Below are positions 1 through 8,878 of a DNA stretch of 64,000 bases, piece by piece (position 1 is the first letter of the stretch; every line of letters begins with the position of its first letter). Both the position numbers and the translations under genes were made by a program. The DNA is taken from assembly GCF_037029465.1 (NCBI RefSeq), contig NZ_JAYMEM010000005.1, positions 124,001 to 188,000 on the forward strand, written 5' to 3'. Source of the stretch: Mesoflavibacter sp037029465. Lineage in GTDB: Bacteria > Bacteroidota > Bacteroidia > Flavobacteriales > Flavobacteriaceae. The notes beneath the pieces were generated by a model. That model searched no databases. It was not told where the DNA came from and was given only the letters and a program-made list of their open reading frames with translations.

Positions 1-146
1 AGACTTTGTTGTAAATAAAATAATGCCGTTTCTGAGTTATCTAAAAGAATAATCTTTTTAGGGTTTAGACTGATTATTTTGTGTGTAATTGCACTTCCTA
101 TTGTGCCTGCAGCACCTGTTATTAATATAATTTTATTATCAAACAT
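1..146 (-). CDS. CapD/FlaA1-type nucleotide-sugar dehydratase, partial (N-terminus only)
   Basis: Only the first 48 codons lie in the window; the gene runs off the left edge. The protein begins MFDNKIILITGAAGTIGS, a Rossmann nucleotide-binding motif (GxxGxIG, residues 11-17), followed by IILLDNSETALFYL, which matches the LLDxSE..L pattern of the CapD/FlaA1/PglF family of UDP-HexNAc 4,6-dehydratases or 5-epimerases. It seems to be the short soluble type without the N-terminal membrane helices. The ATG at 146-144 overlaps by one base the stop codon of the aminotransferase upstream (TAATG), so the two are probably translationally coupled. Dehydratase, aminotransferase and small phosphoglycosyl transferase in a row resemble the PglF-PglE-PglC logic for 4-amino-4,6-dideoxy sugars; that reading is inference. 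Confidence 0.75.
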   Translation of the reverse strand, partial: MFDNKIILITGAAGTIGSAITHKIISLNPKKIILLDNSETALFYLQQS

Positions 147-1285
147 TAAAGATTGTCTTTTAATAACGTATTAACTTGGTTGGCTATGTAAGTTTTTTCT
201 TCATCTTTTAAACTTGAACCAGAAGGTAAACATAAACCTTTTTTAAATAAATTTTCACATACACTTTCTCCAAAGTAAAGATTATTTTTAAAAACAGGCT
301 GCAAATGTAGAGGCTTCCATAAAGCTCTTGCTTCAATATTTTTAGAATTTAAAAAAACTAAAGCCTCATTAACAGTAATATTAGTTTTTGAATTAATTAA
401 TATACAGGTTAGCCAATGATTTGAAAAGTAATTTTCATTTGGTTCATCAAATACTTTTATATTAATGTTATTCTTAAAAGCTTTACTATAAAAGTTATGA
501 TTTTCTCTTCTTTGTTTAACTCTTTCTTTAATTAATTCTAATTGAGCGATACCAATTGCAGCAGAAATATTACTTAGCCTATAATTATAACCTACTTCTT
601 TATGCTCATAAAAAAATGCTTTTTCTTTTGCTTGAGTTGCTAAGTAAAGTGCTTTCTCTTTACTTTTTTTATCCCTAGTGATAATGGCACCACCGCCGGA
701 AGTTGTAATAATTTTATTACCGTTAAAAGACACTATTGAATAATTTCCAAAAGAACCACACTTAGTTTTTTTATACTTGGAACCTAATGCTTCTGCAGCG
801 TCTTCTATTACTGGTATTTTATATTTATTTGCAACTTCTAAAATCTCTTCAATTTTAGCTGGCATACCATAAATATTTGCAAATATTATAGCTTTAGGTT
901 TTTTATAGTTTCCTATTCTACTTTTTATTGCTTCTTCTAAAAAAACAGGGGACATATTCCAAGTATCTTCTTCACTATCTATAAAAATAGGGTTAGCCCC
1001 TAAATATGTAATAGGATTAGCTGTTGCACAAAAACTAAAACTTTGACATAAAACCTCATCTTCTACACCAACATTTAACATTTTTAAAGCTATATGAATA
1101 GCAGAGGTACCTGAATTTAATGCTGTAAAATAATTTTTACCCGATAAATACAATTCAAGTTTATTTTCAAATTCTACCAATTGAGGTCCAACTGGAGCTA
1201 TCCAATTACTATCTAACGCATTTTTTATATATTTTTCCTCATTTACAGCTTTGTGAGGTGGAGACAACCAAATTTTATCTTTCAT
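146..1285 (-). CDS. DegT/DnrJ/EryC1/StrS-family PLP sugar aminotransferase
   Basis: 379 residues, normal for the family. It should transfer an amino group from glutamate to a keto-sugar nucleotide in the cytosol. Visible motifs are TALNSGTSA (54-62, phosphate-binding loop), the EDAAEALGS segment (161-169) and SFNGNKIITTSGGG (187-200), in which Lys191 is the expected Schiff-base lysine for pyridoxal phosphate. It overlaps the upstream sugar transferase by 11 bases and abuts the CapD-like dehydratase, so the substrate is probably the 4-keto-6-deoxy sugar made by that dehydratase. By context it most resembles PglE/EpsN-type enzymes of bacillosamine-like sugars; the exact sugar cannot be told from sequence alone. 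Confidence 0.9.
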   Translation of the reverse strand: MKDKIWLSPPHKAVNEEKYIKNALDSNWIAPVGPQLVEFENKLELYLSGKNYFTALNSGTSAIHIALKMLNVGVEDEVLCQSFSFCATANPITYLGANPIFIDSEEDTWNMSPVFLEEAIKSRIGNYKKPKAIIFANIYGMPAKIEEILEVANKYKIPVIEDAAEALGSKYKKTKCGSFGNYSIVSFNGNKIITTSGGGAIITRDKKSKEKALYLATQAKEKAFFYEHKEVGYNYRLSNISAAIGIAQLELIKERVKQRRENHNFYSKAFKNNINIKVFDEPNENYFSNHWLTCILINSKTNITVNEALVFLNSKNIEARALWKPLHLQPVFKNNLYFGESVCENLFKKGLCLPSGSSLKDEEKTYIANQVNTLLKDNL

Positions 1286-1850
1286 TTAAAAAAGTTTTAA
1301 TTAAATAATAAATGTCATTTTTAAAACTAAGCTCTTTTACATACTTAATATTTAACTCAACCTTTTTGGGCCAGATTACTTCTTTATTATATGCTTCAGT
1401 ATCTTTTTGATGTTGTAGCAGGTACTCTTCATTTTTAAATAGGATTGATGCTGGTCCAGTAACACCGGGCTTAACTGTTAATACAATAGCTGCTTCTCCT
1501 TCTAAATTATCTGCAAAACCAGTTATATCTGGTCTTGGACCAACAAAACTCATTTCTCCTTTTAAGATATTTATTATTTGAGGTGTTTCATCTAATTTAG
1601 ATTTTCTTAAAAGTTTTCCAAACCAGGATACTGTATTGTTTTTCCTATACGTTTTAATCTTGTAGATTATAAATTTTTCTTTCTTGTAGCCTATTCTTTC
1701 TTGAAAAAAAACTCCAAACGAAGTAGTATCTATACTTGCTAAAATAATTAGGATTAAAAGAAGCCACCAGAGAAATAGTAAAAACATTAAAGCAACTAAA
1801 AAATCTAATATAGACTTTATTTTTATATAATTTTTTTTGCTGCTTTTCAT
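1275..1850 (-). CDS. Small monotopic phosphoglycosyl transferase (PglC/EpsL type)
   Basis: 191 residues: a minimal bacterial sugar transferase (PF02397-type) that moves a sugar-1-phosphate from UDP-sugar to undecaprenyl phosphate at the inner face of the membrane. It has one hydrophobic re-entrant segment (about 14-40), QERIGYKKEKF (50-60), the catalytic Asp-Glu pair in KLDETPQ (D87, E88) and FVGPRPD. Length and architecture match PglC rather than the five-helix WbaP type, which is encoded immediately upstream. Next to a DegT aminotransferase and a CapD-like dehydratase, an amino-dideoxy sugar is the likely donor. Having two priming transferases side by side is unusual (see findings). Confidence 0.9.
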   Translation of the reverse strand: MKSSKKNYIKIKSILDFLVALMFLLFLWWLLLILIILASIDTTSFGVFFQERIGYKKEKFIIYKIKTYRKNNTVSWFGKLLRKSKLDETPQIINILKGEMSFVGPRPDITGFADNLEGEAAIVLTVKPGVTGPASILFKNEEYLLQHQKDTEAYNKEVIWPKKVELNIKYVKELSFKNDIYYLIKTFLNER

Positions 1851-1863
1851 TTCGTATTAAAAT

Positions 1864-3222
1864 CTAATATGCCTTTTCCTCTCCTCTTATAGCATTTAAT
1901 GTAGTTTTAATAATAATTTTTAGATCTAAAATAAAAGACCAATTTTCTATGTAGAATATATCTAACCTAACTCTATTAACAATATCTTGGTGTTTTTCAA
2001 TTTCTCCTCTGTATCCTCTAATTTGTGCTAAGCCTGTAATTCCTGGTTTAACTAATTGTCTTACTCTAAATTTATCAACCTTTTTCGCATACATATCTGT
2101 ATGAGAAACCATATGTGGTCGTGGTCCTACTACTGACATTTGCCCTAAGAACACATTAAAAAACTGAGGCAACTCATCTATACTACTTTTTCTTAAAAAC
2201 TTACCAATCTTAGTTACTCTAGCATCGTTTTTTGTAGCTTGTTTAGTATGAGAAAATTCATTTATTGTCATAGATCTAAACTTATAACACATAAATTTTG
2301 AGTGACCTTTACCATTTCTTAACTGCTTAAAGAAAATTGGACCTTTAGACTCAAATTTTATAAAAATAGCAATAATTGGTATTAACCAAGATAGCAGAAA
2401 AATTATTACTAGCGATGAAAAACAAACATCAAATATTCTCTTTATCGTTCTGTTTAATACATCGTCTAAAGGTATTTTTCTAATGTATAAAACAGGAATA
2501 TAGTCATAGAATTGATAACTAAGCTTTTTTGCATAAACTTCTTTGCTATCTGGGACAAACATTAACTCTTTTAGGTTATTATCTGAAAATCTAATTAAGT
2601 TATTTATTTGACTATTGGACAACTCTGCAACAGAAAAGTAAATTTTATCAATTTTATTATTTGAAATAAACCTCAAACTATCTTTAAGACTAAAATCTGG
2701 GTGATTAGGGTTAAATTGTTTGACCAAATCAAACCCATAACCTGCTCTTTCATCAAAAAAGTCTACTAGTTTATTTATTTTACTGTTGTTACCTATTATT
2801 ACTATTCTTTTGGAATCTTTATGATATTTATATCTAGACTTAGTAATAAAAAAATACATCAATATTTTAAAAATAAATATTATTGTAAAGCTTCCTATGA
2901 TGTAATAAAAAATATTTAATGAGCTAAAAGATATTTGCTTAAAAAAACCTAGAAATGCATAAATTAAGATAGAAAAATTAAAAAATTGATTAATCATCAA
3001 TTTTATTATTCTTAATTTTTTTGAATCAATATGTCTTGGTAGGTTATAAAACCTATTCTTTATTGAAATAATAAACCAACAAAATACAATATATACTAAA
3101 AACAATAGCAGCTTAGAGCAAGTGACATTTGCCAAAAATATACCAAAAACTATAACAGTAATATCAAACGCAACTGTTAAAGCTGTTATTTTGCTTGAAA
3201 AGTTTATATTTTGAATTTTCAA
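1864..3222 (-). CDS. Exopolysaccharide priming polyprenyl glycosylphosphotransferase (WbaP/WcaJ type)
   Basis: 452 residues. Four N-terminal membrane helices (about 13-31, 37-53, 77-95, 104-126), a soluble nucleotide-binding-like fold (about 138-235, beginning RIVIIGNN), a fifth hydrophobic helix (264-288) and a C-terminal phosphoglycosyl transferase domain with KFRSM (314-318), the Asp-Glu pair D349/E350 in SSIDELPQ and VVGPRPH. This is the usual layout of WbaP/WcaJ enzymes that load a hexose-1-phosphate (glucose or galactose) on undecaprenyl phosphate. A promoter-like TATATTTG lies 46 bases upstream, so this gene and the three after it may form their own transcription unit. Confidence 0.92.
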   Translation of the reverse strand: MKIQNINFSSKITALTVAFDITVIVFGIFLANVTCSKLLLFLVYIVFCWFIISIKNRFYNLPRHIDSKKLRIIKLMINQFFNFSILIYAFLGFFKQISFSSLNIFYYIIGSFTIIFIFKILMYFFITKSRYKYHKDSKRIVIIGNNSKINKLVDFFDERAGYGFDLVKQFNPNHPDFSLKDSLRFISNNKIDKIYFSVAELSNSQINNLIRFSDNNLKELMFVPDSKEVYAKKLSYQFYDYIPVLYIRKIPLDDVLNRTIKRIFDVCFSSLVIIFLLSWLIPIIAIFIKFESKGPIFFKQLRNGKGHSKFMCYKFRSMTINEFSHTKQATKNDARVTKIGKFLRKSSIDELPQFFNVFLGQMSVVGPRPHMVSHTDMYAKKVDKFRVRQLVKPGITGLAQIRGYRGEIEKHQDIVNRVRLDIFYIENWSFILDLKIIIKTTLNAIRGEEKAY

Positions 3223-3267
3223 AGTAGGTTGGGTTGTCTTTGGTTACTAATTATTGCTTTAGCTAAA

Positions 3268-3275
3268 CAAATATA
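3268..3275 (-). promoter_or_regulatory. Bacteroidota-type -7 element, TATATTTG
   Basis: On the minus strand the sequence reads TATATTTG, a perfect match to TAnnTTTG, in the 122-base gap (3223-3344) upstream of the WbaP-type transferase. I do not see a TTG at the right distance for a -33 element. It may start a transcript for the last four genes of the locus; the rest of the gap shows nothing else apart from a short palindrome at the neighbouring stop codon. Confidence 0.4.
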
Positions 3276-3344
3276 GCAAATTTATATACGAGAAATTGTA
3301 TTTTGATACTAACTAAAATAATACTTTTTACTAAAAATGATTAA

Positions 3345-4568
3345 TTAATCAGTTGTAAATTTAGTTCTGTTAAATAGACTTGTAAAAATTGTAGTAAAGA
3401 TTAGTCCTCTTTGGACCCATAAAAAAGATTCTGTAAAGAATGTAACAATTAATATAAAACTAATATAGATAAAAGTATAATTTAATGATAAATAAGCATT
3501 TTTAAAATTTAAAAACAAAAAGATTATTAATATCAAAAAACCAATAATTCCAGATTCTGCCATTATTTGTGCATATTGGTTATGATAATTATAAGTATAA
3601 AACCCTTTGTAAGTGTTATAAGATTTATGCTTTTTCTCTAAGTCTACTCTGGAAGCAAACAAGCCAAAACCTTTCCAAAAAATATTATCTTCTTCTATTT
3701 GTTCTTTTAATAATCTTAATTGAAATAGTCTAAAAGAAGTACCTGTCCACATATAAACCTTATTAAATTTTTCTTTGGTTAAAACCTCTTCAATTTTAGT
3801 AAACTTACTTTCTGTTTCAAATCTTTCATAAAGTTTACTTAAAGCAAAAAACAGAATTACAATTCCAATCACTGATACAATTATTAGTTTACTTTTTTTA
3901 ATATTGATTTTATTTTTTGATATTATAAAAACAGTCAAAACAAATAAGGTGTCTGTTAAAATAATGAGTTTTGAAGATAGTAATATGACTGAAAGAGATA
4001 ATATTAATATTGAAAACTTATCAAAAATTGACTTTTGCTTTTTAAACAAAAAATACATTAAACTTGTAGAGAAAAAAACAGAAGCATATATAGCATTTAA
4101 GTCTAAAACCTTAACTAAACTATGATAAAAAAAGACATCTTTATCTTTTGTTAGTATAAAAGAATATGTAGCATATAACAAAAAGAACAAGGCATATAAA
4201 ACATTTGATATTGAAAAATATTTTACAACCTTAATTACTTGATTTTTTTTAAATAATGGTATAAAATGAAAGGCTAAAGGTATCAAAGCCATAGTAATGA
4301 GTCTAGATATTCCTCTTTTTGTAAGCGGTATATCTATTGTCCAAAAATAAGTTAAAGCAAGAAACGCATATAATACAATTAATAGGATTAATGGTTTTGA
4401 AAAAACTATTTTGGTTTTATTAATTATGAAGTATACTAGAGATAAAAAAATAAAAATACCTGTACCAATACTACTTGGTGCATAACCAATAAATAAAGTA
4501 GAAAGGATTAGAGCTAGAAGATAAACAAATAAATTTTCATTATTTATTATTTTTTTGATAGTCTTCAT
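3345..4568 (-). CDS. O-antigen polymerase/ligase family membrane protein (Wzy-like)
   Basis: 407 residues, almost wholly hydrophobic with about ten to twelve membrane helices and a larger hydrophilic loop around residues 245-325, the arrangement of Wzy polymerases and WaaL ligases (PF04932-like). The loop holds WTGTSFRLFQLR and YNYHNQYAQIMAESG; the N-H-N(Q)-Y then E-x-G pattern is typical of the O-antigen ligase family. It would polymerise repeat units or ligate the finished glycan in the periplasm. Its start overlaps the end of the upstream glycosyltransferase by 29 bases. A second family member lies at 5649-6902; sequence alone does not say which is polymerase and which is ligase. Confidence 0.8.
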   Translation of the reverse strand: MKTIKKIINNENLFVYLLALILSTLFIGYAPSSIGTGIFIFLSLVYFIINKTKIVFSKPLILLIVLYAFLALTYFWTIDIPLTKRGISRLITMALIPLAFHFIPLFKKNQVIKVVKYFSISNVLYALFFLLYATYSFILTKDKDVFFYHSLVKVLDLNAIYASVFFSTSLMYFLFKKQKSIFDKFSILILSLSVILLSSKLIILTDTLFVLTVFIISKNKINIKKSKLIIVSVIGIVILFFALSKLYERFETESKFTKIEEVLTKEKFNKVYMWTGTSFRLFQLRLLKEQIEEDNIFWKGFGLFASRVDLEKKHKSYNTYKGFYTYNYHNQYAQIMAESGIIGFLILIIFLFLNFKNAYLSLNYTFIYISFILIVTFFTESFLWVQRGLIFTTIFTSLFNRTKFTTD

Positions 4569-5649
4569 AGCATTTAATTATAAATTTTAAATATAAATCA
4601 TTAATATATTTCCAATCAAACTTATTTAAAATTAATTCTTTGCATTTTTCAACTTTATCTTTATAGCTTTCTTTATTTAAAGAGGTTAAATGCTTAGCAA
4701 CATCATCTGCATCTTTAAAATAAAAAGCGTTGTCTTTTAGGATAGATTTGTTAAATACGTTGTCATTTGCAATTATTAAACAATTTGATGCCATAGCTTC
4801 TAGTAAAGAAGGATTGGTACCTCCTACTGAATGTCCGTGAAAATATAAATTAGAATAATATCTAAGGTTATTTAGTTTCTCAAGATCATATATTCCTCCT
4901 AAAAACCTAATATTTTTTGAGTTTTTAAATTTTTCTTTTAAGTATATTCCAAATTTATTATCATATTTTCCAACTACTAAAAATGGTAAATTAGAATTAG
5001 ATCTTTGTACTCCTTCTAAAATAGTTTCTATGTTATTTTCAGGTTCTAGCCTAGCAATTAACATATTATAACCATTAGCCTCAACATCAAACTCTTTTAT
5101 AAATTTTACATCTGACTGAGTAAATATCTCTGCACCGTAAGCAATGTATTCTGAATTTACATTATACTCTTGTTTCAAGTAATCTTGTATTCCTATAGAA
5201 TCTGAAATTAAAAAGTCACTTGATTTAACCGCTAATTTTTCTGCATATTTTAAAAACTTTTGGACTTTTTTAGAATATTTAGATCGTTTCCACTCTAAAC
5301 CATCCATATTTGTTATAATGACTGGTTTTTTTGGCAACAACCAATGCCAAATAGAATTACTTGTATAGCCTAATTGTAAAATAACATCAAAGTTTTGTTT
5401 TTTAGAGTTTAGTATACAATTATAATCATATATAAATTGTCCCACTGTACCAATTTTGTCTTCTGGATCTTTACAGTGAATAATATTTACACCTTTAAAA
5501 CTTTTATCTTGATATGGATGATTTGACGAGTTATACACATAAACTTCATGACCTTTATTTGCTAGATAAACCGAAAAAAACTCAGCAAATTGCTCAAAAC
5601 CTCCATGATAATTTGGTACACCTCTAGTGCCTAATATTGCTATTTTCAT
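4540..5649 (-). CDS. Glycosyltransferase, DUF1972 N-terminus plus GT4 domain
   Basis: 369 residues. It begins MKIAILGTRGVPNYHGGFEQ, the signature of DUF1972 glycosyltransferases (rhamnosyl- or other hexosyl-transferases of capsule and EPS loci), and ends with a GT-B C-terminal domain containing GGTNPSLLEAMAS, where the Glu binds the donor nucleotide sugar. It is expected to work on the lipid-linked repeat unit at the cytosolic membrane face. It overlaps the next gene by 29 bases and the previous gene by one base. With rfbABCD in the same locus, dTDP-rhamnose is a plausible donor, but that is inference. Confidence 0.88.
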   Translation of the reverse strand: MKIAILGTRGVPNYHGGFEQFAEFFSVYLANKGHEVYVYNSSNHPYQDKSFKGVNIIHCKDPEDKIGTVGQFIYDYNCILNSKKQNFDVILQLGYTSNSIWHWLLPKKPVIITNMDGLEWKRSKYSKKVQKFLKYAEKLAVKSSDFLISDSIGIQDYLKQEYNVNSEYIAYGAEIFTQSDVKFIKEFDVEANGYNMLIARLEPENNIETILEGVQRSNSNLPFLVVGKYDNKFGIYLKEKFKNSKNIRFLGGIYDLEKLNNLRYYSNLYFHGHSVGGTNPSLLEAMASNCLIIANDNVFNKSILKDNAFYFKDADDVAKHLTSLNKESYKDKVEKCKELILNKFDWKYINDLYLKFIIKCYEDYQKNNK

Positions 5650-6902
5650 TAACTAATTTCTTTTGTTAGTTTTTCTAAACCAAGTAAACATCCTAAAAAC
5701 AAAGATAAAATACCATTAATATTATATAAACCACTAATAATTAGAGTTGAAAATAATAGATAGAATCCAAAACCAGAAATAAATTTTCTTATCAAGTTTA
5801 ATTTTAAATTATCATTATTGTCAAAATAGGTTTTTATATACAATCTTAGAAGAAATAATAAGTAAAAGAAAAGCCCTAAAAGACCTGATTTAAAAATTAA
5901 AAAGGCGTACCCATTATGAAGTATTGGTATTTCTTTTTCAGGTATACCAGATATTAAATAGTCTATTTCTAAATCTACTTTGGCGCCTAAACCATTACCT
6001 ATAACAATTGCAGGCAAACCTTTATCAAAAGTTTGTTCAAAAGCTTTTTTGGCTTCATAGCTTCTCCACTTGTCCCATAAATCTGAATGATCTTCAATAT
6101 TTATTTCTGAAGAGAAAACCTCTTGAGGAGCTATCTTTACCTTGTACAAAAACCCTTCTACACCTGGTGCTCCTCTTTCTAAATCTGTATTGTTTAAAAT
6201 CGCAAAAAATATAATTAAAGACAATACAAGTCCTGATATTACCATTATTGACTTTGTTGATAGTTTAGTAAACCCATAAACAGATAATAATAATATAACA
6301 ATACCAATTATTTGTGTTCTAGAAAAATAAAGTAATGCAGAGGAAGCTAAAAGCAAAAAAATAAATCTTCTTCTTGATTTAGAAAATGTTATACCTATCT
6401 TTTTTCTAGCTATAAAAAAAACAAAACCAAGAATTTCTATTAAACTTCCTTTACCTGACCTATATCTTAATACAGTAATTGGCTCATCACTAAAAAACCA
6501 ATCTATAGCTATAATAATATGTATTGATGCAAAAAAAAGCGAAAGATATATAATCAATTTAAAAAAGAAAGACCAATCTTTTATCCTTAAGATAACCATA
6601 TATCCTAACAATATCATTAAGATTGGTTTTAAGTAATATAATAATCCTTTTAAAATATCAAAAGCAGAAGATTTATACACAAAAGTATTAGGGATAGCTA
6701 CTATAATAATTAATGATAAAAGAAGTAATACTTCTATTAATGGCTTTGTTATTTTAATTTTTGGGAGATAAAAAATTGTTAGTAACAAAGTTAGTAAGAA
6801 CGAAAACTCAAAAGATTTTACCCAAAAAACAGATAATATAAAAACAGCTAAAACATATTTGTTAAGCTTTGTCTTATTTATTTTTAAACTTAAATTATCC
6901 AT
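5649..6902 (-). CDS. O-antigen polymerase/ligase family membrane protein, second copy
   Basis: 417 residues with about ten to twelve hydrophobic helices and a hydrophilic stretch around 240-315 that contains KWRSYEAKKAFEQ, GNGLGAKVDLE and ILHNGYAFLIFKSGLLG. The H-N-G-Y then K-x-G-x-x-G pattern is that of the Wzy/WaaL family (PF04932-like). It shares little obvious identity with the one at 3345-4568, so the two are probably functionally distinct (polymerase and ligase, or polymerases for two products) and not a recent duplication. It abuts the glycosyltransferase downstream by one base. Confidence 0.78.
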   Translation of the reverse strand: MDNLSLKINKTKLNKYVLAVFILSVFWVKSFEFSFLLTLLLTIFYLPKIKITKPLIEVLLLLSLIIIVAIPNTFVYKSSAFDILKGLLYYLKPILMILLGYMVILRIKDWSFFFKLIIYLSLFFASIHIIIAIDWFFSDEPITVLRYRSGKGSLIEILGFVFFIARKKIGITFSKSRRRFIFLLLASSALLYFSRTQIIGIVILLLSVYGFTKLSTKSIMVISGLVLSLIIFFAILNNTDLERGAPGVEGFLYKVKIAPQEVFSSEINIEDHSDLWDKWRSYEAKKAFEQTFDKGLPAIVIGNGLGAKVDLEIDYLISGIPEKEIPILHNGYAFLIFKSGLLGLFFYLLFLLRLYIKTYFDNNDNLKLNLIRKFISGFGFYLLFSTLIISGLYNINGILSLFLGCLLGLEKLTKEIS

Positions 6903-6908
6903 TAATCT

Positions 6909-8003
6909 TTAATCTAATGCTAGTTTATAAGCTTCTAAAGTCTTTTCTGCCGTTTTATTCCAATTATAATCTTTTTCTATTCTACTTTTTAAATTGTTAT
7001 TAAACGAATTTGAATAAGCATTGTCTACCGCTTTCTTTATTGTCTCTAGACTTTCTGGTTCGCAATAATAAGCATCTTTTTTAAAATACTCTTGCTGATC
7101 TCCTTTTTTTGAAATTACAATATTGCATCCAGAATATGCTGCTTCTAAAGAAGCTAAACCAGTTGTTTCAAACCAACTTGCTAGTACATGTACTTTTGCT
7201 CTTCTAAAAATCTCTACCAAATCTTCTTGAGATTGATGCGAAATAAAATGAATGTTTTTACAAGCAACTTGCTTACAATTATCATAATAAGATTTTGAAT
7301 TTGATGCTGCAGAGCCAATTATAAAAACATCGTATTTAGTATTGTTTAATGCTTTTATAATGTTTAATTGATTTTTTACTGGTGTAATTTGTCCAACACA
7401 CACTACAGCTCCTTCAAATTTATCAAATTTATTATTGTTTGTTCGGTTTTTAGAAAAAACACTAATATCTATAGCGTTAGGTATTACCATATACCTTTGT
7501 TTGGTGTTATAAGCTTTTAAAAGCCTATTATATTCACTCTCAGAGTTTGGTAAAAGAACCTTTGCCCCTTTTATTATTTTTTGTATTGATTTTTTTTGAC
7601 CATTATAAAGGTAGCTTATATTGGTTAGTTTATCATGCCCTTTTAAAATTCTTGCAATAGCTTTAAGATATTCTAAATTGTTGTTTTTTAAAAGCTTTAT
7701 TAATAATCTTCTGTAAAATTTTGGGTGATTTTTTTCGGCTTCTGAAAAGTCTACAAAAATAGTTGATACAACATAAGGTTTTTTGCTTTCTTTTATTGTT
7801 CCTAATAAATCTGCTGGTCTACAAATATTAAAAAGATGTATTAAATCGTACTTATTATACTCTATTTTCTCTCCTACGGTTTTGATATCTACATTAACAA
7901 CATTGGTTTTATTTAAAAACTCTGATGTTTTTGTAATCTGCATTGTATCGCCGCCAGGATGTGAAAACAATGTTGCCCGACCAATCATTAAAATCCTTTT
8001 CAT
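6909..8003 (-). CDS. Glycosyltransferase family 4 (GT-B fold)
   Basis: 364 residues. The N-terminal half starts MKRILMIGRATLFSHPGGDT, with the glycine-rich acceptor-side loop of GT4 enzymes; the C-terminal half has VVCVGQITPVKNQLNIIKAL (donor-domain start) and ASWFETTGLASLEAAYSG, the E-x7-E motif that contacts the nucleotide sugar. It is a retaining glycosyltransferase that probably builds the lipid-linked repeat unit in the cytosol. It sits 6 bases from the polymerase-like gene after it and 19 from the sulfotransferase before it. Donor and acceptor cannot be told. Confidence 0.87.
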   Translation of the reverse strand: MKRILMIGRATLFSHPGGDTMQITKTSEFLNKTNVVNVDIKTVGEKIEYNKYDLIHLFNICRPADLLGTIKESKKPYVVSTIFVDFSEAEKNHPKFYRRLLIKLLKNNNLEYLKAIARILKGHDKLTNISYLYNGQKKSIQKIIKGAKVLLPNSESEYNRLLKAYNTKQRYMVIPNAIDISVFSKNRTNNNKFDKFEGAVVCVGQITPVKNQLNIIKALNNTKYDVFIIGSAASNSKSYYDNCKQVACKNIHFISHQSQEDLVEIFRRAKVHVLASWFETTGLASLEAAYSGCNIVISKKGDQQEYFKKDAYYCEPESLETIKKAVDNAYSNSFNNNLKSRIEKDYNWNKTAEKTLEAYKLALD

Positions 8004-8022
8004 TGAAAAAATATAGTAAAGT

Positions 8023-8871
8023 TTATTTCCAAGATGATAAATCTTTAGAAATCATATTTTCGGTATTGATTATGCTGTTTTTATAAATCTTTTTAAGCAT
8101 TTCCTTTTCTGCTTCTAATTTAGGCTTTTCTGCTTTTTGATTGTAAATAATTGGCTTAAGTTTTTCTTTAATACTATTTGGAAAAAGACTCTTTATAATA
8201 TCAGAGTTTAGAATTTTTTTTAAGAAAGGAAATCTTGCTTCTCTGTATTTATTATGCTCTACTTTTGAAGACAATGAGAATTCTGTTGAAATATTTAAAT
8301 ATCTAAATATGTTCTGTAAGGTATTATCTGTATCTTTTTGAAGAGATTCACTAAGAATTATTAATAGCTGAGAATCTGGAAAATTGCTTTTGTACTCTTC
8401 AATTTGTTTATCATAAAAACCAATCTCAACGTACTCTTGATAAAACTTTTTATATTTTTCTTTATTAGTTAAAACCTCTTTTAAAGACACATTTATGTAC
8501 CCTAAACTAACATCCATTAAGTAATGAGAAACCGCTCTTTCTACAGGGTTTCTTAAGACAATGATTATTTTGGATTTTGGATTAAAATCACTTATTCTAG
8601 AGGCAGTATGCTTGTTAAATAAGTAAGACGAACTTAAATCTCCAACAACTTTATATTCTTTATCTGATTCATATAGTTTTAAATATTCTTCTTTATTATC
8701 TACTATTTTTGTTTTGTAGTAGGTGTTTTTTACTTCAGGTGAAGAAAAAAAATGAGGCTCTTTAAGTGACGGTATAAAAACCTCTGGATGCTCTTGCAGA
8801 TAGTGAAACAAAGATGTTGTACCTGATTTTGGCGTACCAACAATAAAAAAATTAGGGGATAATGTCATCAA
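8023..8871 (-). CDS. PAPS-dependent carbohydrate sulfotransferase (1 of 3)
   Basis: 282 residues, single sulfotransferase domain. The 5'-phosphosulfate-binding loop is GTPKSGTTS (12-20) with Lys15 as the expected catalytic lysine, and the 3'-phosphate-binding segment is VLRNPVERAVSHY (105-117). No signal peptide, so it acts in the cytosol where PAPS is made, on a sugar nucleotide-derived or lipid-linked glycan. EPHFF (38-42) near the N-terminus is shared in variant form by the other two sulfotransferases in the locus (10901-11821 and 11812-12696), so they form a family here. Its neighbour 8 bases upstream is a polysaccharide deacetylase, which suggests coupled deacetylation and sulfation (see findings). 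Confidence 0.92.
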   Translation of the reverse strand: MMTLSPNFFIVGTPKSGTTSLFHYLQEHPEVFIPSLKEPHFFSSPEVKNTYYKTKIVDNKEEYLKLYESDKEYKVVGDLSSSYLFNKHTASRISDFNPKSKIIIVLRNPVERAVSHYLMDVSLGYINVSLKEVLTNKEKYKKFYQEYVEIGFYDKQIEEYKSNFPDSQLLIILSESLQKDTDNTLQNIFRYLNISTEFSLSSKVEHNKYREARFPFLKKILNSDIIKSLFPNSIKEKLKPIIYNQKAEKPKLEAEKEMLKKIYKNSIINTENMISKDLSSWK

Positions 8872-8878
8872 AGCAAAT

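Noticed and set aside
3338..3351. Palindrome TGATTAATTAATCA at the end of the Wzy-like gene
   Set aside because: Short and very AT-rich; the hairpin would be too weak for a real terminator, and such runs are expected at this base composition.
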